Positions 16,111 to 25,247 of a DNA stretch of 64,000 nucleotides are shown here, piece after piece; position 1 is the stretch's first letter; the number at the start of each line of letters is the position of its first letter. The DNA lies in contig NZ_CP125942.1 of the NCBI RefSeq assembly GCF_039602135.1, forward strand, positions 2,976,001-3,040,000, read 5' to 3'. The DNA is from Glutamicibacter sp. B1. GTDB lineage: Bacteria; Actinomycetota; Actinomycetes; Actinomycetales; Micrococcaceae. The notes beneath the pieces are model-generated. The model worked only from the letters and a program-made list of their open reading frames with translations, was not told the origin of the DNA and made no database searches. Position numbers and translations under genes: made by a program.

Positions 16111-17369
16111 GCAGTTTCACCGTCCGGTTTGGTGGCTTCACTGTCGATGTCAACAACATTGATAGCCCCTGAGTTCAGGCCTACCGGCGCGGAATGATCC
16201 GCGTCGTGCGCACCATTGGCCGCAGCGATAGCTTCCATGACGGTCTGAACCGTAATGACTCCCTGAAGCACGTCACGGCGTCCAGTGACCAGTGCCGATT
16301 CCGAGCTCGCCACCAGCATGGTATCCAGCGCATCGTTCAAGGTCGCCTGCTCGCCAACCACGGGCAGGTTCTGATCATAGGTGCCATCAATGATCTCCGC
16401 GCGAGAAAGCTGCCGGCGGTCCAAACGACGCAATGGGCGACCGCGCGAATCAAGCACTACCGCATATTTACGACCAGCACCCTGCACCTGCGAGAGGACA
16501 TCAGAAGCGTTCTTGCCAGGGGTGGTGGTGATGGCTTCTTCCAGGCTCACTTCATTAACGCGAGTCAAGGTCAGCTGTTTTAGACCAGCACCGGAACCGA
16601 TGAAGTTTTCCACGAATTCGCTGGCAGGATTGGCCAGGATTCTTTCTGGAGAATCGTACTGCTCCAACTGCGCACCCTCATTGAAGATCGCGATCCAGTC
16701 GCCCAGTTTCACTGCTTCGTCAAAATCATGGGTGACACAAACGATGGTCTTCTGGACCTCGGACTGGATATTGAGCAGCTCGTCTTGGAGACGCTGGCGG
16801 GTAATTGGGTCGACCGCGCCAAATGGTTCGTCCATGAGCAAAACGGGTGGGTCTGCGGCTAGAGCACGAGCCACGCCAACACGTTGCTGCTGACCACCAG
16901 AGAGTTCCTTCGGGAATCGGTCACGGTAAAGATCGGGATCCAGCGACACCAATTCAAGCAGTTCATCAACGCGAGCAGCGATCTTTTCCTTGGACCACCC
17001 CAGCATTTTTGGAACCATAGCAATATTGGTGGCCACGGTCATGTGTGGGAAAAGACCACCGGCCTGGATGACGTAACCGATACGTCGGCGTAGCTCGTCA
17101 CCGTTCATGTCGGTGACGTCTTCTCCGTTGATCACAATTTTTCCGCTGGTGGGCTCAATTAATCGGTTGATCATCTTCAAGGTCGTGGTTTTGCCACAGC
17201 CAGATGGTCCAACAAACATCACGATGGAGCCTGCGGGGATCTCCAAGGTGAGTCCACCGACCGCAGACTTCTTCTGTCCCGGGTAAGTCTTAGTAACTTC
17301 TTCGAGCATGATTGACGCGCCGGTGACATTTTGGGCGGTCAAAGTTTCGGAATTCTTATTTTCAGACAC
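16107..17369 (-). CDS. opuCA: Glycine betaine/choline ABC transporter ATPase with CBS domains
   Basis: 420 residues. The NBD (about 20-260) has Walker A GPSGCGKTT, signature LSGGQQQRVG, Walker B VLLMDEPFG and switch VTHDF. The C-terminal third holds a tandem CBS module (LNDALDTMLVASSESALVTG and GVITVQTVMEAI), which in this transporter class senses ionic strength or c-di-AMP and gates uptake. GTG at 17369 lies inside the preceding permease gene's end. Central gene of the permease-ATPase-permease-SBP operon. Confidence 0.9.
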   Translation of the reverse strand: MSENKNSETLTAQNVTGASIMLEEVTKTYPGQKKSAVGGLTLEIPAGSIVMFVGPSGCGKTTTLKMINRLIEPTSGKIVINGEDVTDMNGDELRRRIGYVIQAGGLFPHMTVATNIAMVPKMLGWSKEKIAARVDELLELVSLDPDLYRDRFPKELSGGQQQRVGVARALAADPPVLLMDEPFGAVDPITRQRLQDELLNIQSEVQKTIVCVTHDFDEAVKLGDWIAIFNEGAQLEQYDSPERILANPASEFVENFIGSGAGLKQLTLTRVNEVSLEEAITTTPGKNASDVLSQVQGAGRKYAVVLDSRGRPLRRLDRRQLSRAEIIDGTYDQNLPVVGEQATLNDALDTMLVASSESALVTGRRDVLQGVITVQTVMEAIAAANGAHDADHSAPVGLNSGAINVVDIDSEATKPDGETA

Positions 17370-18003
17370 GGATACCTCGCGGGGTAGTCAGTCGGCCGAT
17401 GCCGAGCAAAATCAAGTCAAGAATGAGCGCAAGAATCACGACGCCAACGACGCCGACTACGACAGATTCAAGGGCGTTGGCACCGCCAAGTCGAGAGAGG
17501 CCCTGGAAGATAAATCCTCCGAGGCCCGGGCCCAGCGCGTAGGAAACCACCGCGGCAACGCCCATCACCATTTGAGCCGAGACGCGAACACCGGTCAGGA
17601 TTACTGGCCAGGCGATAGGCAATTCAACAGAGACGAGGGTTTTCAGTCGACTCATCCCGATGCCTTTAGCGGACTCAACGATGGACGGTTCGATATTGTT
17701 CAGGCCAACGATGGCATTGCGCAGAATGGGCAATGCGGCAAAGAAGGTTACTACGATCACTGCTGGGAGAACACCAAAACCTGCAGGAACAATCAGCAAA
17801 CCAATCAGCGCAAAGGACGGAATGGTCAAGCCGATAGCGCTCACGGAGTTGGCGATGCCGGAAAGGGTCTTATTTCGGTAGACCAAGACGGCAATAAGCA
17901 CAGAAATGATCGTTGCCAGAATTAGGCACTGGACGACAAGCGAAAAGTGCTGCCACGAGGCGAAGAAAATATGGCGATATCGCTCGCCAATATAGTCACC
18001 CAC
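17362..18003 (-). CDS. QAT-family ABC transporter permease (first gene)
   Basis: 213 residues, about five or six membrane segments, with the EAA-type loop ESAKGIGMSRLKTLVSVELPIAWP. First gene of the osmolyte import operon, divergent from the FAH-family gene at 18219. Together with the second permease it forms the pore. Confidence 0.87.
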   Translation of the reverse strand: MGDYIGERYRHIFFASWQHFSLVVQCLILATIISVLIAVLVYRNKTLSGIANSVSAIGLTIPSFALIGLLIVPAGFGVLPAVIVVTFFAALPILRNAIVGLNNIEPSIVESAKGIGMSRLKTLVSVELPIAWPVILTGVRVSAQMVMGVAAVVSYALGPGLGGFIFQGLSRLGGANALESVVVGVVGVVILALILDLILLGIGRLTTPRGIRV

Positions 18004-18218
18004 ATTAAAACCTACTTCACTTTAGTTACGTATCTAGATCGGTCTCAGGACAGTAAAACTGACCTGTTCTTGCCTTGAGTTTACCGGGGGTAACTTAAGT
18101 CACCAAGATTCCGCCCGGTCAACAATGCGTCGTACACCCGTTTTTACTGGATAAAACAATGCTGGTGGGGAGCTGAAATATGGTGTGAATTCGGGCCAAA
18201 ATGTAGTGAGATAGAATC

Positions 18219-19076
18219 ATGAAACTTGCTACCCTCCGTCTCACCAGCGAACCCGGACACACTACGGCTGCCGTCATCGAAGATGGCAGAGTTTTTTATC
18301 TGGACAACCTCGATACGGTCCAACGCTTCTTGCGACTCGATCAGGAAACCCAACAAGAAGTCATCGCCCGTGCCCTCGTGGGTGAATCTATTGCCGAAGG
18401 CGAAGCCGACTATGCGCCATTGATTCCGAACCCCTCGAAAATCTACTGCATCGGTTTGAACTACAAGTCCCATGCGGCCGAGGTTGGCGAGGAATTACCC
18501 AAGTACCCCACCGTCTTTGCCAAGTTCGCTTCATCGTTGTGCGGTGCGAACGACGCGGTAGAGATCCCAGTGGAAGATCATCGGGTAGATTACGAAGCTG
18601 AACTAGCCATCATTATTGGCACCCCTGGCCGACGAATTAGTCAGGAAGACGCATCGAAGCACATCGCCGGTTATGCTGTGTCGAGCGACGTTTCCATGCG
18701 CGGTTTTCAGGGCCGCACTCAGGAATGGTTGCAGGGCAAAGTCTGGGATCATTCCACGCCCCTCGGCCCGTGGTTGGTGACCGCTGATGAGTTGAATCCT
18801 GAAGCCACAATTACCAGTGCAGTGAACGGCACGGTGGTTCAGGAAGGACGCATCGACGACTTGATTTTCTCAGCAACCGATCTGGTGTCCTATCTTTCAA
18901 CTTTCAATGAGTTGCAGCCTGGCGATGTCATCCTCACTGGCACTCCTGCTGGTGTAGCTCTGGGACGCCGCGATGAAAACGGTCGTCATCCATGGCTTAA
19001 GCACGGAGATGTACTGGAGACTCGCATTGATGGTCTGGGTGTTGCGCGTACGACTTTCCACGCACCCCAGAACTAG
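18219..19076 (+). CDS. Fumarylacetoacetate hydrolase-family protein
   Basis: 285 residues: a short N-terminal domain and the FAH catalytic fold (about 70-280) with SKIYCIGLNYKSHAAEVG, the metal-binding DYEAELAIIIG, the SSDVSMRGFQ loop and GDVILTGTPAGVA. Such enzymes act on acylpyruvates, 2-oxohept-3-enedioates or oxaloacetate; the true substrate is not evident because the neighbours are unrelated. Followed by a strong terminator. Confidence 0.87.
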   Translation: MKLATLRLTSEPGHTTAAVIEDGRVFYLDNLDTVQRFLRLDQETQQEVIARALVGESIAEGEADYAPLIPNPSKIYCIGLNYKSHAAEVGEELPKYPTVFAKFASSLCGANDAVEIPVEDHRVDYEAELAIIIGTPGRRISQEDASKHIAGYAVSSDVSMRGFQGRTQEWLQGKVWDHSTPLGPWLVTADELNPEATITSAVNGTVVQEGRIDDLIFSATDLVSYLSTFNELQPGDVILTGTPAGVALGRRDENGRHPWLKHGDVLETRIDGLGVARTTFHAPQN

Positions 19077-19088
19077 TCGTGTTTGCCC

Positions 19089-19121
19089 AGTGGGCCTTCC
19101 GGATAATCCGGAAGGCCCACT
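19089..19121 (+). terminator. Terminator after the FAH-family gene
   Basis: AGTGGGCCTTCCGGA (19089-19103) pairs with its exact reverse complement (19107-19121) around a TAA loop, followed by TTTCT. Confidence 0.88.
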
Positions 19122-19146
19122 TTTCTACCGTCATCACATTTGTTAT

Positions 19147-19161
19147 TGAGAACGATTCTCA
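19147..19161. promoter_or_regulatory. Zur-type operator upstream of the cobW-like/rpmJ pair
   Basis: TGAGAACGATTCTCA has perfect six-base arms around a three-base centre and matches the Zur-box form at 10108-10122. It ends 15 bp before the proposed GTG start, next to a TATATG that could serve as the -10 box. Confidence 0.85.
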
Positions 19162-19176
19162 TATATGGTGGCTGGT

Positions 19177-20253
19177 GTGAAAATTATCGTTCTTTCCTCC
19201 CTCGACACTTCTTGCCGTGATGCAGGGCTCAAGCACCTCCTCCACCACCACCCTGAGGCTGTAACTCTTTCCTATGACTTCATCGAAGGAAACCGCTTGG
19301 TGCGCAGAGTTTCAGGCAATGCACCGGCGGAATATGGTGAGGCAGTACTTGAGCACCCGTGCATCGGTTGCGCAGTGAAATACGAGATTTTCCCTTCCAT
19401 CCAACGTCTGGCACCACGGGATCCTGATGCCATAATGCTCCTCGGGCTTCCCGCAACGTGGCACAGCGGATCCGTGCTTCAAACTCTCGCCGAAAAGTTG
19501 GAGGCCACAGGAATCAAAATTGACAGCAATGTACTGTCCTTTGACCCAACTGACCTTGAAGACCAAATGTGGGATCGACATACGCTCTGGGAGTCAGGCT
19601 TTAGTTCAATGGAACAAGACCTTCGCACCCCGGGAGAATACTTCTTCACCGAACTGATGCAGGCTGACACTCTAATTCCCGTTGAAGGGATGCAAACCCA
19701 GCTCCTCGAGCCAAAGGATAGCCCACGACGCGATGGTGGCGCAGACTTTTCTACTGGACTGGAACTTGCCCAGCATTTAGCCCCGCATGCCACCGTATGT
19801 CACCACGAGAACACGCTTGGATCTTTCAGTTATGAGGCAGTCCACCAAAGAACCCAAGCTGGTCATATTCCACCCTTCCCGCGCTACAGCGCATCGGGTC
19901 GAGTACCCATCCGGTTGCATGCCGAACGCCCTCTACACCCACAGCGATTCCGTGAAGCACTCTCAGAACTAGCCGCTTCTTGCACCTGCCTGCGTGGCCG
20001 ACTGTGGGTAGCTAGCGCACTGAGCGAACGAGTAGCCATTGGCGGCGCTGGCCCACGCATCTGGATGGAAAATACCGGCTCATGGTCAGCCGAAATCGCC
20101 GCTTCCGAGTTACTGCTTTACGGCTCGGAACATGAATCTACGCAAATCACCAAGGTCTTCGAAGACTGTCAGGTCACCGAAGAGGAACTTCAGGAACTTA
20201 TCACCACAGCTCCTCCGACAGCATCAAACAATCACATGCAAGGAGGTGAATAA
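19177..20253 (+). CDS. CobW/ZNG1-like protein lacking the P-loop
   Basis: About 358 residues. It resembles CobW-family zinc GTPase chaperones: a CxxC-type CIGCAVKYE motif near residue 65, a SDSNVLSFDP-like central strand region and a C-terminal CobW domain (RVPIRLHAERPLHPQRFREAL, then CLRGRLWVA). Where Walker A (GxxGxGKT) should be, the N-terminus reads VLSSLDTSCRDAG, so GTP binding is doubtful. GTG 19177 is preferred over ATG 19165 because of GGTGG spacing and the -10 position. Under a Zur box and immediately followed by cysteine-free L36, so it belongs to the zinc-starvation response. Confidence 0.75.
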   Translation: MKIIVLSSLDTSCRDAGLKHLLHHHPEAVTLSYDFIEGNRLVRRVSGNAPAEYGEAVLEHPCIGCAVKYEIFPSIQRLAPRDPDAIMLLGLPATWHSGSVLQTLAEKLEATGIKIDSNVLSFDPTDLEDQMWDRHTLWESGFSSMEQDLRTPGEYFFTELMQADTLIPVEGMQTQLLEPKDSPRRDGGADFSTGLELAQHLAPHATVCHHENTLGSFSYEAVHQRTQAGHIPPFPRYSASGRVPIRLHAERPLHPQRFREALSELAASCTCLRGRLWVASALSERVAIGGAGPRIWMENTGSWSAEIAASELLLYGSEHESTQITKVFEDCQVTEEELQELITTAPPTASNNHMQGGE

Positions 20254-20376
20254 ATGAAGGTTCGCAATTCACTACGCGCACTCAAGAACGCCCCAGGATC
20301 TCAGGTTGTCCGCCGTCGCGGACGCGTTTTTGTCATCAATAAAAAGAATCCTCGGCTCAAAGCTCGCCAAGGATAA
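20254..20376 (+). CDS. rpmJ: Ribosomal protein L36, zinc-independent (C-minus) paralogue
   Basis: 40 residues starting [19 protein letters not shown] and ending KARQG, a clear type-B L36. It has no cysteine, so it cannot hold the zinc ribbon of the usual L36. AGGAGG lies about eight bases upstream inside the preceding gene, and the ATG directly follows that gene's TAA. Under zinc limitation Zur release would make this protein replace the zinc-containing L36 and free zinc from ribosomes (known for C-minus paralogues). Confidence 0.93.
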   Translation: MKVRNSLRALKNAPGSQVVRRRGRVFVINKKNPRLKARQG

Positions 20377-20385
20377 CTTCTCGCC

Positions 20386-20420
20386 ATATCTGATCTTCAC
20401 GATTGCTGAAGGTCAGATAT
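20386..20420 (+). terminator. Probable terminator after rpmJ
   Basis: ATATCTGATCTTCA (20386-20399) pairs with TGAAGGTCAGATAT (20407-20420) with one G-T pair. The stem is AT-rich and the following T-run is weak (GCGCATTT). Confidence 0.5.
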
Positions 20421-20556
20421 GCGCATTTAACGGTCATGACCACCAATAACCCATCAACCCAATCAGTGACACACGTCTCACTCTCGCCTAGGATGACTGA
20501 CATGGGGACCACAAGTTTCCACTTTGTCAGTCACTCGCACAAAGGATGTTGTTTAC

Positions 20557-22038
20557 ATGGACGCTCTGGGAACTCTCTTCGGGGATATTTCTTCCGTCAT
20601 TTGGGGACCGTACTGCCTCATCCCACTTCTTCTGGGAACTGGCCTGTACCTGACCATCCGCTTAGGCGGACTGCAATTCATTAAACTTGCCGCCTCTCTA
20701 CGGCTCGGCCTGCTCAAGCGCAAAGACGACGACGCGGAAGGCGACGTCTCTCAGTTCCAGGCTCTCACCACAGCTCTCGCAGCAACTGTGGGTACCGGAA
20801 ATATCGTCGGTGTTGCTACGGCGATCGGCATCGGTGGCCCCGGCGCATTGTTCTGGATGTGGGTCACCGGCCTGCTCGGCATGGCATCCAAATATTCAGA
20901 AGCCTACCTCGGCGTTCGCTTCCGTGGCACCGACGCAGCCGGCGAAAAGTCTGGCGGCCCGCAGTACTACCTGCAACGTGGCATCAAGGGACCTTTCGGT
21001 AAGTTCTTGGCATTGTTCTTTGCCATCGCCGCAACCCTTGCCTGTTTCGGCATTGGCAACATGACTCAGGGCAACTCAATTGCAGCTAACTTGGATAATT
21101 CCTTCGGAGTGACCCCTTGGGTTACTGGCCTTGTACTCACGGTTTTGTCTCTGGCCGTCCTCGTCGGCGGTATCAAATCCATCGGTAGAGTCACCGCAGG
21201 CTTCGTTCCTGTCATGATCGTGTTCTACGTGGCTGCCTCGATCTACATCCTGATTGCTAACGTCGGTGGAATCCCTGCTGCCTTCGCCGAAATCTTCACC
21301 GATGCCTTCACCGGAACCTCAGCCGTTGGTGGATTCACCGGTTCAGCCATCATCATTGCTGTTCAATATGGTGTTGCTCGTGGCATCTTCTCCAATGAGT
21401 CCGGCATGGGCTCGGCCGCCATCGCGGCTGCAGCAGCCCAAACCACTCACCCGGTCCGTCAGGGCCTCGTTTCGATGACGCAAACCTTCATTGACACGAT
21501 TATTGTCGTCACCTGCACCGGTTTGGTCATCATCACTACTGGTACCTGGAACAAGATCGATGAAGCCACCGGGGAGCAAGTCTCGGCAGCGCTCATGACC
21601 GGCGAAGCCTTTACCCATGGCCTACCGGGCCAGTGGGGTCACTGGGTAGTCACCCTAGGCCTTGTCATGTTCGCCTTCTCGACCATCCTAGGTTGGTGCT
21701 ACTACGGCGAACGCAACATCGAGCGACTGATCGGTCGCCGAGCCGTGATGCCGTTCCGTGTCGTTTTCTCGCTGATCGTTTTCGTCGGTTGCACCACCGA
21801 ACTGACCGCCGTATGGAACTTCTCCGACATGATGAACGGACTGATGGCCCTGCCGAACTTGCTGGGCTTGCTCATCATGTCTGGCCTGATTGCCCGCGAA
21901 ACACGCTGGTACCTGAAACATGATCCAAAGTTGGAAGCCAACAAGGCCCAAATCGAGGACTTCATGAAGGACCGAGAGGGTTGGAACGAGTGGAAGTCCG
22001 GTGACGTAGTGGGTTCTGCTCACAAACGTGGAGCCTAA
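20557..22038 (+). CDS. Sodium:alanine/glycine symporter (AGCS family)
   Basis: About 493 residues, 10-11 membrane segments, with the AGCS signatures ALAATVGTGNIVGVATAI and GIFSNESGMGSAAIAAAAA. It imports alanine or glycine with sodium. ATG at 20557 follows AAAGGA by ten bases; a GTG at 20524 would add 11 residues without family support. Single gene with a 25-bp perfect hairpin after it. Confidence 0.93.
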   Translation: MDALGTLFGDISSVIWGPYCLIPLLLGTGLYLTIRLGGLQFIKLAASLRLGLLKRKDDDAEGDVSQFQALTTALAATVGTGNIVGVATAIGIGGPGALFWMWVTGLLGMASKYSEAYLGVRFRGTDAAGEKSGGPQYYLQRGIKGPFGKFLALFFAIAATLACFGIGNMTQGNSIAANLDNSFGVTPWVTGLVLTVLSLAVLVGGIKSIGRVTAGFVPVMIVFYVAASIYILIANVGGIPAAFAEIFTDAFTGTSAVGGFTGSAIIIAVQYGVARGIFSNESGMGSAAIAAAAAQTTHPVRQGLVSMTQTFIDTIIVVTCTGLVIITTGTWNKIDEATGEQVSAALMTGEAFTHGLPGQWGHWVVTLGLVMFAFSTILGWCYYGERNIERLIGRRAVMPFRVVFSLIVFVGCTTELTAVWNFSDMMNGLMALPNLLGLLIMSGLIARETRWYLKHDPKLEANKAQIEDFMKDREGWNEWKSGDVVGSAHKRGA

Positions 22039-22089
22039 TACCGCATCGTATTGATGCGGAGGCGCTTGTCCCCTCTTGGTGACTAAAAC

Positions 22090-22140
22090 AAACGGTCCCG
22101 GTGTGAATCTTGAATTTCAAGATTCACACCGGGACCGTTT
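22090..22140. terminator. 51-bp near-seamless palindrome, bidirectional terminator
   Basis: Perfect 25-bp arms (22090-22114 and 22116-22140) around a single T. The outer ends are AAACGG/CCGTTT, so T-runs are short. It lies between two converging genes. Confidence 0.8.
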
Positions 22141-22174
22141 CTGCTAGCTCACTTTCCGAGCTAACGAAGACTAT

Positions 22175-23020
22175 TTATGCGTTCCACAAACCGTAGGAGT
22201 CTGCGAGATCCGCAATCTTCTGTGCACGGGCAAGTCGTGGCAGGTACGAGCCGTCGCCCACCGAAGCGCCAGCGGCGTGAGCTTCAAGAAGTTCCATCGC
22301 CCAGGACAGTTCGTCTTCACTTGGTGCCAGCGCAGCATTGATTCCATCAACATGGCTTGGCGACAGCGAGAGCTTACCGGTCATACCCATTGACGCGGTG
22401 ACACGAGTTTCTTCGGTAACCTTCGCGGCATCGGATCCAGCCGGTGGCGGACCATCGATGGCACCTGGTAGCTTTCCAACACGTGAAGCGATGACCAGCT
22501 TGCCACGTGCATAAGCCAGAGCCATCGGGTCATCGGAAACACCGGTGTCTTTACGGAAGTCATTCACACCGAAGGCCAGTCGGAACGTGCCCGGGGCCGA
22601 AGCGATGGAGGTTGCGTTCTCGATACCCAGCGCAGTTTCAATCAGTGCCAGAACCGGGGTACCTGCACGCAGTCGCATGGCGCTGTAGGTCACCTGTTCT
22701 GGTTGCTCGGTCATGGCCAGCATGATTCCGCGCAGACCAGGGGCATCGGAAAGTGCTGCGAGGTCATCGGCCCAGAAGTCGGTATCAATGCCATTAACAC
22801 GCACCCATGCGGTCATGCCATTGGACAGCGCGCGGACTACATTGTCGCGTGCTTGAAGTTTCTTGTCATCGGGAACGGCAGCTTCCATGTCGAAAATGAC
22901 CGAGTCGGCTTCACAGGCGAGAGCCGGGGCGAAATCCTCCTCTTTTGCTGCGTTCACCAAAAGCCAGGAACGGGACAGTTTTGCTGGGAGAGCCGCTGCT
23001 CGACGATTTCGAAATGCCAT
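22175..23020 (-). CDS. CitE-like HpcH/HpaI aldolase/citrate lyase beta family
   Basis: 281 residues in a TIM-barrel fold: SRSWLLVNAAKEEDF at the start, DSVIFDMEAAVPDDKK with the metal-binding acid, WVRVNG, LALIETALGIENA and RLAFGVNDFRKDTG with another ligand. Stand-alone CitE-like proteins split CoA thioesters such as citramalyl- or malyl-CoA. ATG at 23020 gives the usual N-terminus; the longer open frame covers the shared promoter region with cycA. Confidence 0.85.
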   Translation of the reverse strand: MAFRNRRAAALPAKLSRSWLLVNAAKEEDFAPALACEADSVIFDMEAAVPDDKKLQARDNVVRALSNGMTAWVRVNGIDTDFWADDLAALSDAPGLRGIMLAMTEQPEQVTYSAMRLRAGTPVLALIETALGIENATSIASAPGTFRLAFGVNDFRKDTGVSDDPMALAYARGKLVIASRVGKLPGAIDGPPPAGSDAAKVTEETRVTASMGMTGKLSLSPSHVDGINAALAPSEDELSWAMELLEAHAAGASVGDGSYLPRLARAQKIADLADSYGLWNA

Positions 23021-23226
23021 AGTTCCCAGACTACTCACTCGGGCCTCGAGGCTTCCACTAGGCATGTACACTATTTGCCTCAATTGAGCTGACGGACACA
23101 GTCTCATGTGAGGCCAATTACAAGTGACAGAACTTTTTCCGGTAATGTCACTCATTGTGGTTCCACGCGAACCTGTCACCACAACGACATATGCTTCATA
23201 AGAAGCCGCACGATAAAGGACCCTGC

Positions 23227-24702
23227 GTGGCAAATTTAGAATCTACTCACCCCGCAGAGAATGGACCCGAGCTCAAAAGAGCGCTGTCTAACCGACACAT
23301 TCAGCTCCTAGCCATCGGCGGTGCCATCGGCACTGGCCTGTTCATGGGCTCCGGAAAAACCATCTCTGTCGCTGGACCGTCGGTCGTCTTGGTCTACATG
23401 GTCATCGGATTCATGCTCTACTTCGTGATGCGAGCTATGGGCGAACTGCTGCTCAGCCGCACCGAGTACCGCAACTTCTCTGACTTCGCCGGAGACATCC
23501 TCGGCCCTTGGGCTTCCTTCTTTACCGGCTGGACCTACTGGTTCTGCTGGATCGTTACTGGTGTAGCCGATGTCATCGTCATTGCCTCGGTTTACGTCAC
23601 CTATTGGCTCCCGCTCATTCCGCTTTGGATCCCCGCGCTAGCCGTCATTGTGCTCCTGATTTTGTTGAACCTCCCGTCAGTACGCGGATTCGGCGAGACA
23701 GAATTCTGGTTTGCACTCATCAAGATCGTTGCCATTGTGGTCTTGATTGTCATCGGCCTGATCATGATTTTCACCGGATTTGAACACGATGGGGCTCAGG
23801 CCTCATTCCTGAACTTGTTCAATGTCGACGGTGGTTTCTTCGGTGGCGGCGTCATGGGCTTTGTTATGGGCTTCCAGATTGCCGTGTTTGCCTTTGTTGG
23901 CATTGAGCTGGTTGGTACCGCTGCTGCCGAAACCAAGAACCCAGAGCACAACCTCCCCAAGGCCATCAACGCCATCCCGGTACGTATCCTGCTCTTCTAC
24001 GTTGGCTCGCTGGTCATCTTGATGTCTGTCGTTCCATGGAACCGTTTCACCGCTGATGAATCGCCATTCGTGATGCTCTTCTCGCTGGCTGGCTTGGGAG
24101 CAGCTGCCCACCTGGTCAACGCCGTGGTGCTCACCTCTGCCACTTCCTCGGCGAACTCCGGAATTTACTCCACTTCGCGTATGGTTTTCGGTTTGGCTAC
24201 CGAGGGCAATGCTCCAAGACTCTTCGCGAAGCTAACCCGCCGTCAGGTTCCACGCAATGCGTTGTTCCTCTCCGGTGTCGTGTTGCTCAGCTCGATCGTG
24301 TTGCTGATTTTTGGTCTGGATAAGTCGACCGGCTTCTCGATTGTTACGACGATCTCGTCGCTGTGCTTCATGTTTGTCTGGACAATCATCTTGGTCAGCT
24401 ACTTGGTGTACCGCAAGCGTCGCCCGCAGGCTCACGATCAGTCGGTCTTCAAGATGCCTGGTGGCACTTTTATGCCCTATGTTGTGATGGCTTTCTTCGT
24501 ATTCCTTCTGTGGGCCTTCACTCGTGATGCCGATACTCTGGCCGGATTGATTGCAACGCCCGTCTGGTTTGTGATCGTCGGTGTGGGATACCTGTTGCTA
24601 CGCAATAATCCTCAGCATCACCAGCTGCGCCGTGAACATGAGGAACGCGTTGCTGAAGAGAAACGCGAGGCCGCTGCCTACCTAGCTTCAAAGCAGGGTT
24701 AA
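23227..24702 (+). CDS. cycA: D-serine/D-alanine/glycine transporter CycA (APC family)
   Basis: About 491 residues with 12 membrane segments. The N-terminal part (SNRHIQLLAIGGAIGTGLF, FVMRAMGELLLS, FTGWTYWFCWIVTG) and IAVFAFVGIELVGTAAAETK match E. coli CycA very closely, as does the TSRMVFGLA region. It imports D-amino acids and glycine with protons. GTG 23227 follows AAAGGA by six bases. Divergent from the CitE-like gene; the short palindrome CTCAATTGAG at 23079-23088 lies between them. Confidence 0.9.
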   Translation: MANLESTHPAENGPELKRALSNRHIQLLAIGGAIGTGLFMGSGKTISVAGPSVVLVYMVIGFMLYFVMRAMGELLLSRTEYRNFSDFAGDILGPWASFFTGWTYWFCWIVTGVADVIVIASVYVTYWLPLIPLWIPALAVIVLLILLNLPSVRGFGETEFWFALIKIVAIVVLIVIGLIMIFTGFEHDGAQASFLNLFNVDGGFFGGGVMGFVMGFQIAVFAFVGIELVGTAAAETKNPEHNLPKAINAIPVRILLFYVGSLVILMSVVPWNRFTADESPFVMLFSLAGLGAAAHLVNAVVLTSATSSANSGIYSTSRMVFGLATEGNAPRLFAKLTRRQVPRNALFLSGVVLLSSIVLLIFGLDKSTGFSIVTTISSLCFMFVWTIILVSYLVYRKRRPQAHDQSVFKMPGGTFMPYVVMAFFVFLLWAFTRDADTLAGLIATPVWFVIVGVGYLLLRNNPQHHQLRREHEERVAEEKREAAAYLASKQG

Positions 24703-24724
24703 GGCATCTGAATCCTCTCCACCG

Positions 24725-24763
24725 AAAACCGGGGTTGTCCCTTTCAAGGACAACCCCGGTTTT
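24725..24763. terminator. Bidirectional terminator after cycA
   Basis: AAAACCGGGGTTGTCC (24725-24740) and its exact reverse complement (24748-24763) make a 16-bp stem with a T-run on both sides. Confidence 0.88.
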
Positions 24764-24780
24764 CTGCTTTCGATAAGTCC

Positions 24781-25209
24781 TTAGTTCAGTCTTCGCGATA
24801 GACAGCTATAGGGAATATCCCGGCCAAGGAACAATACTTCCAATAGGCGCATGCCGTCACGGTATCGGCTATAGGCCCAGGGGGCTTCCTCCCTGATTTT
24901 TGACGAGATTCTTGAGAAGTACAGAATCGTATTTTCATCCCAGCGGCACGTTTGGCCGTTGGCAAACACTTCATTGTGTTCCAGCACCGCGCCAGAAAGC
25001 CCATTGAGCACTTGCATGCTTTGTTGACGGTTCAGTCCTCTCACCAGAAATTCTGGATGCCCTACGAGACTGAGCCCGATGGTGTAGGCATAGGGGTGGC
25101 TAAACCTATCTGGTTCCACAAAAAGTACCTGCCGCCCGTAGTCCCGAATACACTGGTCGGTTCTCGCATCGGCTTCTTCCATGCTCATGCCATCACAGAT
25201 GTCACACAC
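24781..25209 (-). CDS. DUF4262 protein
   Basis: 142 residues beginning MCDICDGMSMEEA, which is the usual DUF4262 opening (CxxC near the N-terminus), followed by PYAYTIGLSLVGHPEFLVRGL, the family's most conserved part. Function unknown. It lies 38 bp after the related gene at 25248 and is probably in the same transcript. No HTH or membrane segment. Confidence 0.8.
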   Translation of the reverse strand: MCDICDGMSMEEADARTDQCIRDYGRQVLFVEPDRFSHPYAYTIGLSLVGHPEFLVRGLNRQQSMQVLNGLSGAVLEHNEVFANGQTCRWDENTILYFSRISSKIREEAPWAYSRYRDGMRLLEVLFLGRDIPYSCLSRRLN

Positions 25210-25247
25210 GATGCCCTCCGCTCTGGCTCAACGCCGCTAGTGAGTCT

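Noticed and set aside
23079..23088. CTCAATTGAG palindrome between citE-like gene and cycA
   Set aside because: Only 10 bp and common by chance; no regulator can be tied to it.
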